DNA of 64,000 bases from Sclerurus mexicanus (GCA_013396755.1 VWZF01002623.1:226348-290347); one strand, 5' to 3'; counted from the first letter of the stretch, positions 49,001 to 63,499 are shown. Notes: a model not told the origin generated them from the letters alone. A program made the numbers and translations.

Positions 49001-51719
49001 AGTGTGAGGGTTTTGATAGCATTAGGAGCTGCAAGCAGCAGCAACTTTTGCTTTTGTACCCCAGGCATGAATGGAGATCAGCAGCAGAGTGGAAGAAAAC
49101 AAGGGCTGGTTAGTTGCCTCTGGTTCTTGTTAGAAGAGGAAATGATGTCCTGCTCTGTGTTTCTAGGAGACAGACTAGTAGGCTGCCTCAAACACAACAC
49201 AGATCAAAAATCCTTAGTATTTTCTTCCAGGGATCAGGTGAACAAAAGGATTTTAATCACCCAGTAAGAGGAAGAGGGTGTCTGTACCAGCCAAGCTTGT
49301 GTTTGTGGCCAGAGACCACACCAGTTTATCAGACTTGTCAGACTAAAGTTCACATCACTTCTTCTGAAAAGTTGCTCCTCTCCCTGAGCTCCAGTGGGAA
49401 CATTGCTAGAATTTACTGAGTTTTGTGCACCCACCCATAGCTATAGATAAGCGTGCTTTAAATTACTGCAAAATAGTCAAGTTACAAGTGATGGTAAAAT
49501 GTCAGGATTCACAATTTTCTCAGTTTGCAAATGCTGGCAATTGTTTTTTCCTCTGAGGAAGAATAAGTAGCATCAAAGAGGTATTCTGTATCAAAAGGCT
49601 TTTCTAAATGCCTTAGCTTTTAGACAGCTTCCAATCCAGATCTACTATAGATATCTCCTTTTGGCTACTCTTGGTTGCTCCCTGCAGCATGCAATAAACA
49701 TTCACTTCATATCACACATCTCACCCTGACAAGCAAATCCCTTGCATATCAATGTAGCCCTGTGAAGAGATTTTGCTTTTTTTTCCATTCCTTCCACTGC
49801 CAGCTGTTAATTTGCACTGACTAGATAGCAGGGGGTCCCACTCTGCCCCAGAGACATGCTTGAGACTTCCACAGACTTTAATAGGATTTGCGTGAACATT
49901 CATGAAATCACTCCCTCAGCAGAATTCATACGAGCTGGCTAGAAGTTTCAAAGTCATCAAGAGTTTTAAACAGCCAGTTTTTTAAACTTTTAATAAGAAT
50001 GAAGTGTTCAAAGCTCAGGTAATCGTTAAAAACCACAGCGTTCATAATAACTAACTAGGTTTAGTTTTACTGTCCCTTACATAAAGCAAACTTACTGCTT
50101 GCAATCACCTTGATCAAGAAAAAAAAAATAAATGAAGGCAGAAGTTGGCTTTTAGAGATTTTATTTGAAGTGAATTGGAAAATGTTTGTAGGTTTGGTTA
50201 CTGCAAGTGTGAACTACTTCTACAAATATTTTGACAGACCTGCAGAAGACTGAAAACACCTTTCGCTGCCACCACAGTTTGTAGGAAATGATTTATGGGT
50301 GCTATTGATAACTACTATTTCAGATTAAAACTGAACTGCTTTAGATTAAAAGGATAGGAGGGTACTGAACTGTCCAGGAAACTTGTAAGTGAAATATTAT
50401 GTGTATGCATGGCATTCAGTGTCTTTATCCACTGGAGGCATAATCAGAAGTTATTAAAGTTATTTAAATACAGAGTGGAACTGACAAAGGCATCTAAACA
50501 GTTGGATATTCAATTCCCACAACTTTCAGAGAATATATGTGCTGAGAATGCATGCAATGAATGGGTTGGAGTTTAAGAGTATTTATTTCAGAAGCAGAAA
50601 AGCACTTATATGTTCTTTAAAAGTTCACTTTTCAGTTATAGCATGTGGTATCTCTGGTGCCTCAATTCCAGTTTGGCTGTTCCTCTAGAACAGCATGATG
50701 CTTCTGATGGAGCTGATACGCACAGGCAGTGCAAAAGGACATGATTAACTGTTTGTTTTTTAAATATTAACCAAGTCTTCACTTTTCCAATTAAAATCTA
50801 TCAAATTAAGCAAATTGCTTGGGGATTGGAAAGAAAAAAACCCCCTTCACTTAATTATTTAGCCAATATTTACTGGGTATGAGTGTATTATTAACAAAGC
50901 AAAGGAGTCTATTAATTATTATTCACAGCATTTCTAATAAAAAAAGATGGCATCTGCTGTTTCTATAAAAGAAATATTGTCACTAGTAATCCATCCTAAA
51001 TTGTAAATGTGATATAATAAACTCATTGTGTCATTTTTCTGTTCTATACTGACATGTGTTATATGAGGGAGCTGAGCTTTTTTGGGGGCTGTGTCAAAAT
51101 GCTTTTTGTTGGTGACCTTTAAGCAACTAGTATCCAATTATGCAGAAGTCTAATGGTACGTTTGTATATTTGAAATGCATTTTCCACCAGACAACTCTGC
51201 TTTGTTATCACCTCCTTTTCACTTGTATTGTGATAACAGAGACATAAAAAATAGAAATGAAAAAAATCAACCTGCTTTCTATTTCCCTTACTATATGAAA
51301 AAGTTTTAATGTGTCATTTATTGCATACTCTACATGTGCAATCTGTTTATTGAGACAGAGGAAATAGGAGGAAAGATATTCTGGGGTAAAGACTCTTGAA
51401 CTGCTGTTGTTAAGGTCAGGCTTCAATTTTCTGCTTGATTTTAGATGCCCCCTGTGAACTTTGGTTAATCATCCATGACCTGTGTCCCTGAAATCCACAG
51501 TGTGTCATGGAAAGAAAAGATGGATGAAAGGAACATTTTGAAACCTTTTAGGCTATCTATCTATTTGGTGTTAAGATTACTTCTACCTAAACTACTTCTG
51601 ACAGGTGTCTGTGAATTTAATTTTTTAATGTTGGATTTCTCGCTACAATTAAAATCCTCATATTTTATCCTAACCTCAGCGTATCAGAGGAGCTTATTCC
51701 TTTTGTCTCAAAGAACTTC
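46089..51719. other. Unique non-coding sequence, nothing recognised
   Basis: About 5.6 kb with no supportable gene, RNA gene or transposon. Overlapping small frames at 46519-47281 on both strands are contradictory. The part at 49900-51200 is A/T-rich. Confidence 0.6.
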
Positions 51720-53580
51720 AAGAATGTTTTCATGTCTCCTCTCAGACTTCCCCTAGTTCAAGGCAATCCCAGTTCTTTCCTCCTGAATCACATTTTTCTC
51801 TGCCTTGCATTGTGAGTCCTTCCTGAAGCTGGATGCAGACTTGCAGGGCTGAGCAGAGGCAGAGGATGTTTCAGATGTCTTGCAGGTGACATTTTTGTTT
51901 GTGCCCACCAGTGTCATATTTGTCTTTCCAACAACAGTGTAACATTGTTGAGTTATGTTCAATTTGCGATTCACCATAATTCCCAAATCGCTTTTTATCT
52001 CTACCACAGTTCTTTGTCCTGTACTTGAACCAATTGTTATTCTCATCTGCATGAATACATTTCATCTGTTCTTATTGAATTTGGCCTCATTTTTCCTCAT
52101 CACCTCTCTAAATTGTCACAGTTTTTTCTGTTTCCTGTTTTCTCATTCAGTGTGTTTACAGACTGTCTGTGTGAACTTGATTTTACGTATAAATGCAACA
52201 AAAACTCTTTTATCTCTTCTTCCTAATTGTTCCTAAAAATATTGAACTTGGCCAGACCTAGGATAGAACTCTGTGATTGCCACCTGGTTCAGTCCTGCCA
52301 TTTTGGCAACGAATTAATAAATTACTCTTAAAATTCAGATTTCCAGCCAGATTATCATGCCTTTACTCCATAGTTTAATCTTGACCCTGTTTTCTTAGCT
52401 TGCTTATGAGAATAGTATGTGAGACGTGAAAAACCTCACTAAAGTCAAGATATATGACATTTTCTTTTTCTTCTCTACCCACAAGGCTTGTTACCCTGTT
52501 GTAGAGTGGAATTAGATTGGTTTGACATGATTTCTTCTTGACAAATACATGTTGGCTGCTGCTTCTCTCCTTGTTAGCACCTAGGTTCTTAGAAGTAGTT
52601 AAGATTATTTGTTCCAGTATTTTTCCAGGAATCAAGTTAGGCTGTGAGTCTGGTAATTCTCTGTCCTCTCCTTTACCCCTTCATACAGATAGGTGGTCTG
52701 CTGGTTCTTCTTCAATCTTCTGAACCTACTCATATTGCATGAGTTCTCTCAGAGATTTGCTAGTGCCTGTGAGATTGTTTCTGCCTGTTCTATAAGATCT
52801 TAAGTTCTTCAGGTGTCTCGGGTAAATGTCCTAATGCCCCAGTGAACTGGAAACTGGAACCTTATCTAAGCACTCCTTAATCTGATCTTCCCCTGTTAAA
52901 ACCTAAGTTATTGCCCCTTGGGTTTATCAACTGTCTAGTCGTAGCTGACCTTTCCTGTGAAGGCTGAAATAGAAAAGGTGCCAAACATTTCACTATTCTA
53001 GGACTCATCTGGCAGGAATTTATTCTCTTCTTTTAGCAGTGAACCACTGTTTTCCCTTCGAGTTCTTTTTGCTGCAAATGTGCTTACAGAAAGCTTTTTG
53101 CTTCCTTTGCTGATTTCCTCTCTTTTTGTACCTTTGCCTTTCTGAATTTTCCCCCACATATTTATGCCATTCATTCACATTTGTCTGTAGTATTTCAATG
53201 TAGTTTTCACTTCCTGTGCATTTTATTTGGCTCCAGGTCATTGAAGAGCTCATGGTTTAGCCAAATTGTTTTCTGATTACACTTCCTATCCTTCCTTCAT
53301 GTTGGCATGGCTTCTGATTGTGCCCTCACTGTCATTTCTTTAAAGAATTGCCAACTCTTCTGGACTCCTTTGTCACTTCAACTTGTTTCCGAGGAGATCT
53401 CACCCACCAATTTACAGTGTTTATTGAAGTCTGCGCTCTCAAAATACATTGCTTTTAGTATTCTTTTTCCCCCCTCTTTTCTTTGCTAAAGATAGTGAAT
53501 TAAGTAATTTTGTGGCAATTATAACTCAAGCTTCCCGATCCATAAATTGAGATAACATCTGTTTGTCTCTGTAGATTATA
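51720..53580 (-). mobile_element. Very old CR1-type LINE, long internal ORF2 remnant
   Basis: On the minus strand, reading from 53580 down, the blocks of a CR1 ORF2 appear in the correct order with many stops and frameshifts. ADFNKHCKLVG at about 53450 corresponds to the ADFNLFRDLVG region after the endonuclease. WQFFKEMTVRAQSEA and WLNHELFNDL follow at 53360-53240, and a Lys-rich linker at 53180-53030. SAFTGKV lies near 52950 and LRELM near 52745. The RT block at 52635-52375 has PGKILEQIILTTSKNLGA, then SQHVF, KKKSCQTNLIPLYNRVTSLV and the catalytic-motif relative YLDFSEVFH. DLGIMVNRKLNITQQC follows at about 51995-51950. The 3' part resembles old CR1 antisense text (catgtctcctctcagacttc). The spacing between YLDFS and DLGIMV is about 430 bp, shorter than in CR1 of usual size, so part of the RT core, including the second catalytic motif, appears deleted. 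Divergence is far greater than in the other CR1 copies here, so this is an ancient insertion. Confidence 0.88.
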
Positions 53581-56500
53581 AGCTTTCTGAGGAAGAAAAA
53601 ACACTCTTTTTTTCCCCTATTTTTTTTTCAAAATGCAGCACAATGCAAGTGTATTCCAGTATCAGCTGATTCCTCTAGCTTTATCTCCAACAGATAGCAT
53701 TGATAGCTCTCTGCTCTGCCATCCTGTTGTAGTATCTCAACATCTCCTTTGTTGTCAGCTTCCTAATTGGCTGTTGTTTATTAGGTTGAAGATCACACAC
53801 AGTTGTGCTGACACATACATCCAAATAAAATTGTATGTACTGAACAGGAGAAATACCCATATTGAAATACTTTAATAAATATAATCAATCTAATGCCTGA
53901 TTAGAAAAAGACACAAGTGCACAGTGATGTGTTTGTGCATTTCCCCTAAATCTGTACTTTAGATACCATGTGAATGAATGAGGGTTTGCAGGTCAGAAAG
54001 CAGCTGTGGTACAGTCCAGTCAGAACCTTGGTATGGACATCCATGGAACCTTTTAGAGCCTACATATACTCCAGAGACCAGGCACAGCATCATATTCTGC
54101 TGTTCAGGGAAGGGCTAATGCTGCCACACTGTATAAGGAATGTAAAGAATTTGCAGATACAGATATCTGATTGCAACCCTTCAGTTAAGTTCAGCTGGAA
54201 AGAGCAATAAATGTAGGTCACTTGGGCATCCGCTCTGCATTTATCTACGCATTGTCTGGGAGTGAAGACTCAGGAATTACCTACAAAATCATTCTTTTAC
54301 AGTCTTCTTGTGCAAAGCTCTTCCCTTGAACTAAAAATACAGAGTTGCACAGGACAGAAATAATAGAAGTGGTTAATAGTTAACACTGGCCAGTGGTATC
54401 AGGTCTGGGTAGAAGTGCAGTGATGAAGTGGACTTATGATGTTGGCCAGAGAAAATGGTCAGTCAGACCTGCAATCTTCTACTCATTTACTTATTTGAGT
54501 GAGTGCTGTTGGCACTGTATAATGAACAGCAGCTGCTGAATCCAGTTGGATGTGACACATTTGCAGTTAGATAGAGTTTGTGATATTATTTGACAAATTA
54601 GGTTTTACTGGAAAATGTCTTAACATCTGTTTACATATTTAAAAAAATGTTTATCACAGAAAGCATCTCTGGTTCATTATAATATTTCAGGAGTTAAAGA
54701 AAGGCAAGAGGGAGATACTTCCTGAACGGTGGTCTTCCCCCAAAAAACCATTAGCCAAGTAAATATTCTTCAGGGAGGAAGGTGATTGGGACTGAGATTT
54801 CAAATCCTAGATACTCTGAATTTGGTCTTTCTGCTTCTCCACATAAAATTGTTTTCCTTTGTGTAAAGAAACAACATAAGGATGTACTAGAGCCTCTGGA
54901 TTATAGAGGCAATCCACTACTAAGACATGTTATTTCCTTTTCTCCTCTGTGCCAACTGTTTGTGTCATCCCTGTGCTGGATGATCCCGCCTCCACTGATC
55001 ATAAGAGGAAGTCAATAGAAAGTTGGAAAATTAACTTAATTATTGCAATTGTATCATTAAAATTGTTAATTGAATGAATTCTTACACTTTCAACAGAGAA
55101 TATTGAACCAACTCACCCAGAAGTACTTTATAATGAGCAAAAATAGTGTTAAAATTCTTATTTCTGCTAATAGTCATGTCTGAGGGTGGTTCCTTGGGAT
55201 TTTTGTATAGTACTCTTAAAAATGAACCAAAGTCTTTGGTTCATTTGAAGTAAAAGTAAGGAGAAACAAAGAAATAAGGAATTAAAATCACTGATTTTTT
55301 TGCAGGAGAGGAAAACTAGTTCCTGTCATGATCTACAACAAACCTCTTGAGAAAGGCACAAAGGAATTGACACTTGTAAACAGAGAAAAATGAAAGCAAA
55401 CCTAGTTTTATCATCTGAATGCAGTACTGCCTCAGATTCCAGGATTAGGAGATTTGTATTTCAGAAACTGCAGGAACATTAGTCTGTGGATTATAGCTAA
55501 AATACTTCGTGGAATAGCGAGCCAGACATGATGTGTATGAGTAGCTTTTCACTGCCTTGCTTCAGAGTCTTTGAGAATTACAAAAGCCACAATGTGACTC
55601 CAATACAAATGTTTCTATTTAGCAACTGCTACTGAGGCAGCATAGAAAAAACTCTGCTGTGCTCCGGGGAGTGTCTGATTCAAGTTTATGATGTAATTCA
55701 TTCGTTAAATGCAATGTGAGGTATTTTGTGCAGCCATTGTGTGTCAGAAAGTGATCACTTCTCTTGACAGCATACACTATCATGGCTGCATTTCCCCTCC
55801 GTAATTCCTATAAGCAATGGAGCAGCAACATAAAGAGTGGGATTTGGCATTGGAGATTCTCAGAATAAATCTTAGACATGTAAATTTTAATCTTGTTACA
55901 TACCTATTCCTATTGTATCATCTGGATGGACTAAATCATGTACATTTTGAAACCACCCGGCACTGAGGCTTCTATTACTGCATAGATTGATAAGTGATGA
56001 CTCTGATGATTTTCACCTTGTATATTATTTTGAAATTTTAACACAAGCCAAGGTAGTTGTCTTGCACAGCTCTGAAGGTGAAAGTGTATGTCATTACATG
56101 CTGCAAGGGGGAACAGAGTCTAATATTTGAGTATTGGGAATTAGAATGAGAAACCAGCAGAGATATATCTGAGGTGACTTCCAGGTTGTGAACTCTGGTT
56201 ACCTTATGATTTGGAGAGCAAAATAAAATCAACACTGGCTGCAGAGGTAGCTCCTATACAAATTCCAAATTGATTGAAATGGATTGAAAAAATCTGAATT
56301 AATTTCTTTAGGTTTTGGCTTATTAAAAATGCATAATATTAATTATGACATCAAAAGATCATTTTCAGGTATCACAAACCTTGTTTATAATAAAAACGTT
56401 TTCCTCTTCTGCAAACTAAACGTCAAAAATTCGTGAGATTTCCTACAGTTAGCCTGAAACTAAGTTTTTGGCAAAGGTAAAGCTTAAAACTGAAGTAATG

Positions 56501-59500
56501 GCACAAGTATGTATTCCTCTATCAGTCAGTATTTATGTGCAATCTGATCCTTGAAGTTGATGCCTGAATTTTTTTAATGTTTTTGAATATTCTTAGAACA
56601 TGGGACTTCTAGAAGGAGTCTCTGAATGTTTTGCTGTTGAAAAGAGCAACTTAAAATGCATGAGTAAAAGGACAGAATCATCTAAACTGCATGATTTTAC
56701 CTTGGCTACTATATTCCTTTTTCATGCAATACTCTTTGGTAGCTTGCAGTTTGTGTTGCTACCATGTAGAGGGAAACAAGTAGATATGTACTAAACTATT
56801 TTTGTGAGGATGATTTAAAGCACTTCTGAAATGGTCTCTGTTGCTGCTCCAAACTGTTTTCTATACTTGCAATGAAAACAATGGTAAAGGAACTTTTAAG
56901 CTTCTTATGACTGCTTTCATAACTCACGTTTTTTGACCAAGTCTCCTCTACTGACTTGGCATTCTTAGTATTGTACAGCTGGTTATTAATTTATTTATTT
57001 TTAAAGTATGTAAGAATGAATCCTTCATGAACAAAAGAGCTTCAAATATCATATAGCATGTTAACGTCATCTCTAGAAACTGCTTTTTTACTACACTGTT
57101 TTTATAACAATTTTTTTCCACTGAAAACTCCAAATCCTCTGAGGAGGTTGCAGGTTATAGTCACACATACGTAATATTCCATCTTTTCCCTCTTGTGAAG
57201 CTGATATCACCTTAACCATGCTGAGGAGCTGAAAGAAACCTCTGCATCATTTAACTACAGCAGTCCCAACATGCAGGTGTATTATATCATATTATTAGCT
57301 TCCCACGAACCACTCAGAGGACATAAATCTGCTGCATGAATATCAAATAGGCTTCAGCTGAAACATATGTTTATGCAGTATAAATGACTTGTATTTACAG
57401 ATACATCTCATGCAATTATGTGTGTCAGGCTGGTAAAATGTGGCTGACAGCAGAAGTCTTGATGACGTAATCAAGATGAGGTCAGTAAAAAATATATGCA
57501 GTTTATATGCAACAGGAGGCCTCCTACACAAGTGCAAACAGGTGGGAGTTATTTTTGTTATAGTTTTGATCAGCTTTGGATAGAGTAAACATGCTAGATT
57601 TTAAATAACTCAGTGATCTTTGTGCAATGAGCTTGACTGTGAATATTGCTAGTCATTTCAGTGGAGCAGCTAGATAAATTAATGGATATTCTGGAGTGGG
57701 ATTCATCTGAGTGGATAAGTGTTTTGAGAACACAGGCATCTACAGCTAAGCAGCTTGCTCAGTCTCTCTTTGTAGCCAGAGGAGAGTCAGACACAGCCAG
57801 TGTAGTACTGTTTCTGTTTTAGCCAAAATATGACATTTCCATTTAGCTTGAAGTATTTCTCCCAAACACCATTGGCTCTGTTGGCTTGGTCCTCATTGAC
57901 TACAACAGGGACCCAGACAGCTGTCTCAAATACAGATGTTTACACTATGGGGACTCTGGGAGTGATAATCCCAGGCCTTGGGTGAGCATGGCTGAATCTA
58001 GTTTAAGGTCAATTTTCTTTGTTTTGCAGGACTTAAGCCAGCTCGCTGTGATTTCTCTATTAAGTAGCTATGGATGAATTTGGCTGCTCATTTTGACCTC
58101 ACTAAGAGACTTCAGTTTTGAAAACAAAAGGGCTTCAAGGGGTCAGAGGAAACCAGGGGTAAGAGAGTGAATTGTATTTAATGAAGAGTGGTCATGGGGT
58201 CCATTTCTTTGACATAAGCAGGGTCAGTGTCTGGTGTTGGTGCTGATAGGAAGCTGGTATGTCATATGAATGTGTGTGTATGGATTGCTGACCCTCATTT
58301 TGCTCTTTTGAAGAACTGACCTTCACTAAACCAGGAATGACCACTGATAGTACCTGATCTCTTGCTACTGATGGTGCCCCAAGGGTTTTGTTGTCAAAAA
58401 TGGCAACGGTGATGGAAACTGCTTGTGTGGGTTTGGTTTCTGAGATGTGGAATTGTTTCAATAGATACTTGACTGGCTGTTGTGTTCAGCTGATACCATG
58501 GCAGAGGGAGAAAGAATTCCATTTAAAGAGCATAGTCAGCTCCAGATTCCTGTCTTTTTGTTGACTGATCAGTGTCAAACTACAGAGCACAGCATGAGAT
58601 TCAGACCATTTCTTACCTCACTGCCTAACCATGGGTGAAGGAAAAAAATTGAATGCATCCTTGGTGAGAAAAGTATAGAGAATTTTGGTGGTTTTCTTAT
58701 GGATCTGTAACGCAGGTATGTTTTCATGGTGTATATTAGTGGTTAAGCAACTCTTGTGAGAGGCCTAGGCTAAACAAGGAGCGAGGAACCTACTTATTAA
58801 ATAGTATTTATCTTGACACAAATGAGGGAGAGGAAAGGAAAACTATGTGTAAATAAATATAATTTCAGCATTGGGTTCAGAGTGCTAAGCACCTGGGCTA
58901 GGAAGGCAGACTCACATCAGATTGCACAGGGAAGGTACTTCTGCGTGTGGTAGAACCAAGGCCTGACTGCATGTCTTGGAGGCTGGTGAGATGCAAGGGT
59001 TGATGCCTATTAGTTCTTACAAGCTGTCAACCTTATACCCCTGTAGCATGGGTCAACTGTACCAAACTTTAGTTCAGCACTGAGTTGTACTTTCTTTCAG
59101 AGCATGAGTGTGTGTTTCCATCTGGCTTCACATAGCTGCTTCTCTTCATACTGAAGTTCATGAAAAATTCTAGACAGCCGACATGAGCCTGGTTCTGCCA
59201 CCTCTGCCTGCTCTGCAAGGTGGTCGTGTCAGCATGCCCATTACACTGGGCTTATCACACCACAGTGGCAGAGAGATTGTTAAGGGTAACATCTCTTCTC
59301 TCTGATGTGCTTCTGAGTAGATCTTCTTGACATATCCTAGACTAACCCAAGATGAACCATCAGTGCTACTATATTTATTACCATAAGGTGGATACTACCT
59401 CTGTGTAGTGAAACATCCATGCACGACTTTGTGAGACTAAGCTGACATCAGTGCAGTTACATGATCTGAACTACTTTCACTGAAGGAGATTTTCCCTAAG

Positions 59501-62500
59501 AGCAAATGAAGTTGTAGTTGAGTCCTCATGACCATGGCTACAGAAGCTGCCCTGGTTTTGGATTTGAGCCTCAGGCTGTCTCAAACTACTGCCTAGGCAG
59601 CTTAACCCAAACAAGAGCCATCAGACAGCCACTGTGTTCAGTAACTGGCATGCATTTGAAACTGAAATCTAGGAGCGAAAATCTTTGTCCTTGCAAATTC
59701 TAGTCCTCCACTGTTGTTCTCCCTTGCTTACATCAAGGATGAAATGGGTGTTTATCCATTGGAGAAACAAGCCCTGTGATTCTCTTCACTCTCCTGGATT
59801 TTTTTTACAGTTTGTATAGTTTCCTTGCTTGGAATAATGAATGTGTATGAAGCAGGTTTCTCAGTGTATGTTTTATCTGGTTATTAATGATGTGGAGCAC
59901 TTCAGAACCCTTAGGACTTCTGTTTTGTTCCTTTAATAAACATATTCCAAGATGATGAGGCCACTGGCACACTTTCTATACTTTTATGATACAGTGGTCT
60001 TAAAGTAGTATGGTGCATTTTATTTATTAGCAAGCCCATTAATCACACAGGTATCAGTTGGCTTCAGGGAAATTTTTAATTAGTGATATTTAAGGTTGAG
60101 AGAAAGTGCTTCTGTGACAGACAATGAGAGCAAGCAGAAGCAGGAGGCAGACTATCTTTGTGATTCTGTGATTAATACAGGATTTAAATAAAATATTCAT
60201 GAAAGAAAATTGAAGTTATAGCCAAATCCAAACGTTGAACCTCCTTTAAACCTCAAATATAAATTCTTTGGAGATTCATTCTTGTATTCATTAGTGAAGA
60301 ATGAATCTGATGAACATGAGAGAAAAGGTAATTTGTTCCCTAATGTAATAATTCAGCAGCATTTTAAAATATTTCTACTAAATCTTCTTGAACCACAATT
60401 TAGTGCCATTTATAAACTCCATATCTTTATTTGAAATGGCTCACAAGTCACTGAAACAGGTACAAAGGATTAGAACTTGGGACATCCCAGACAGCACACT
60501 GACATGTGTATGAGACAGAAAGCAAAGATTGTGTGGAGGGCAACTGCATCCTTCTGGCAGTGTTGATTTGGTGGTTGCTAACACTTAAAGCCTGCATTGT
60601 CACATGAAAAATGAATGGTACTGGCTGTGCAAACATCTCCCTTGTTAGATAATTAATCAGGTGTACTTTGTTTTGATATAGCACCTCTCTGGTGCGCTCA
60701 CAGGCATCTCCTGAAATAGCCCTGTAAAATGGATTGTTAAAGAAGGTGAAAAAAAATAAACAAACCCTGTAGCAAATATTGCACGTCTTTATCTGCACAA
60801 CTGGCAAAACGGAACATTAAATTCTCCTACTTGTAGAGAACAAATTTTTAGTCTTGGCTGCCCAATTTAACAATTTAAATGTGTAGGAAAATTAAATTTT
60901 CTAAGTTGTTGTGCTCCTTCAGCTTCATTTCTCTGTTCTTCTTATCCTTCTTCTATGCAGCATCTGTTCTCCCTAAACACAGAGTATACAAAATCCTTTG
61001 GCCTTCTGGGGCTACAAACTTCATAGGTCTCTGAAGCAGTTCTGGGTCCTTACTGTGGAAAGGAAAGCTGAAAATTGGCGTGTTCTTACAGCATAGTGTC
61101 CTGAGATTATTGGCAAGGAAGGAACATGGGTGGTGGTGTCTATAGTCAGGAGTAGTGTGACTCATGCTAGAGATCTGTTCTAGAGACAGATAAAGGTCAG
61201 GAGTCTCTAAGACTGTCATGAACAGGTATGTGATAAGGTGAAGTAACAGCCCAAAAAGCACCACCGTGGTTCCCTCTATAATAGCGCTGGGACCAAGAAA
61301 AAGAGTGGGTTCATGTCTCCCTTTCCCTTCTGGCTTGTAGAGGAACAGGGAAAGCTACTAGTGTGTTACACAGTGGTGGTCTTGGGAAACTGTGGTCCAT
61401 ATACTTGGCAGCTTTCTTAGCTTTGAGAGAACCTGTATAAAATTTCTGAATGAGAAAAAACAATCTCCTGGGATTTTTCCATGTTCTCATCAGGAGATCT
61501 CTAGGCATGTGGAAGGAGCTCACAATGGTTTATAAATCACTTAAATCCCTACAAGTATAGTCCAAATAGTTTGCACACATAGAATCACACTAAGGTAGCT
61601 CAAGGCTCTGTGTAAGTCCACATCTGGATCCCTCTTGCTCAAGCCCAAATCTTTCTTATGCGCTGTACTTTGGCTTGTGTGAAAGTGGGACTAATCCTTT
61701 TTCTTTAGCCACTGAGATGTTTTTCCATTTTACTTCGGCTGCGGACAGGCAAGGGCCTCCTTTAGTGACAACAGATTTCAGCCTTTACCTTCCCTTTACC
61801 TTCTATGTGCACAGGCATAGAAACACAAAATGCTTGGGTATTATTGTTGCTCACAAGATCAACAGGTTGCAGAATTAAAAGCAGATGTTCACACCTCCCA
61901 GGAGTATAATTTTAGATGCCTCCTGAACTTTGTAGGCATAATTTTTTCAATTACAGCTTCACTAATTTTCTTCATGACTATAATGGCTACAAATAAAATG
62001 ATAGAGAGGTTTTCTTTAGGGAAAAAAAAAAAGGCTGAGATTCTGAATCCATTGCTTGACACCAGGAGTTAGGTTTGAGGTGCTCTGGCTTTAGTTCAAT
62101 AGCCTTTGAATGGGATGAGCATGGGATGTACTGCTGTCCAAAAGCATAGACTAAATGTCCTTTTACATGACCAAAAAACCACAGGTAGTACTACATTTTC
62201 CCAAAATCTTTTTGGACTATTTCTAATTGTCTTAGTTCTCTTGGAGAAATAAGACTAGCAAGTGAGTATCCTATTTAAAATCTCTTCACTGGTGCCGTGG
62301 AATAAGCTGTTAAATTTGGTAACAAGCTCATCTGAAATATCATGTCTATCACTGTACAGTTCTAATTAACACTAAGGGTTGTTAGCCTAAGTTGCCACAG
62401 AATTTGAATAAGAGCAAAGCTATTCATAGGGCTATATGCAACCTATGCCTTCAATAGCTTTAAAAATGAAATTTCCAGACAAACCAGGAGAGAAATTCAT

Positions 62501-63499
62501 CCCTCTTCCATGTGCAACTTAAGCTTCAGCCATTTCTGTTATTAAATTCCTGTTAACAAAGATTTTAAATTAGGGACTTTTCATCATTCACAAACTAGGC
62601 AGTTGAGAAGAGAATACCATTGGAAAGAATAAAAGTAAGATGCAAGACAGTATTTCAGGGACAACTGAAAGTGTTTTTAAACTGCTTATAGCCCTTTTTT
62701 CTTCTTGAAGAGCAGTTCCCTTCCTTCACCCCCTGCAATAGGTAAAATTCAGAAATCACTTTCTCTTCCATTAGAATGACTGTGTCACACTGAAACATAT
62801 TTCCTCTGCTCTAATTTTTCACAGGCCATTTGGCAATCCATCTTTCCAGGCCATGCTGTGCAGGTGTAGGATTGTATTTGAAATTCCTGCACCTATTAAT
62901 CACTGCCCTACTCCGTGACCTGCTTTACTCTGTACTTACTAAGCTCCTTTCCTCAGTTCTGGTCTGCCAGTGCTCTGTAAACTGTTTACTTTTCTGGTAC
63001 AGCATTTACACAGCATTTTGGCAAGCTCCAACAAAATGCTCCCAATTGACTTTTGGCCAACAAACGCAATAGACTTTTCTTACATAGAATTTGATGCCTA
63101 CATATGTTTTTCCTTGTTCGCTGTTTCTGGAAGCTCTTTTAATGCTGTTATCACCTGGTCTCACCTTGCTTCTGTTGTGACTGTAGAATAGAAATAACTG
63201 TCACACAGACTTGAACATGGTTTTCAGCTCACACATTTTTTTTTTTTTTTGTTTTCCAACATATATCTTTTGGTTCTCAGGAGGCTCGTTTAACTCTTGT
63301 ACTGTTTTCAGGCAGATAGAAGACAACACTGCTTTCATGGAAGAATGAGGGGAAAAAGGGTGCAGATCAGAGATGGAAAAAACAGCAGAGAAATTGGAAT
63401 TTCCACTACATTTTCTTGAACCAATAAAAATAGAACAATGCTTTAAATATTTTCACTCCAACAGGCACTCAACTTGTGTGAGGTTGTGCTGGAAATCAT
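53581..63499. other. Unique non-coding sequence, about 10 kb
   Basis: No supportable gene or named transposon. Segments of complex sequence that might be conserved non-coding elements lie at 55680-55860 and 57280-57480. The latter contains tgatgacgtaatca at 57460-57473, a near-palindromic CRE/ATF-type site. Simple runs are an 11-base A run at 62022-62032 and a 15-base T run at 63236-63250. The frame at 61830-62072 encodes a hydrophobic segment but has no family resemblance. Confidence 0.55.

Noticed and set aside
51753..52635. Minus-strand frames that might be taken as host genes
   Set aside because: They match CR1 ORF2 blocks (PGKILEQII, YLDFS, DLGIMVNRKLN) and are fragments of one old LINE.
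58192..58461. 89-codon minus-strand frame with plausible amino-acid composition
   Set aside because: No recognisable motif and no convincing splice sites. It cannot be told from chance without conservation data.
61830..62072. Hydrophobic frame that could be a small membrane protein
   Set aside because: The hydrophobic stretch comes from T-rich sequence. No family resemblance, and it ends in Lys codons from an A run.
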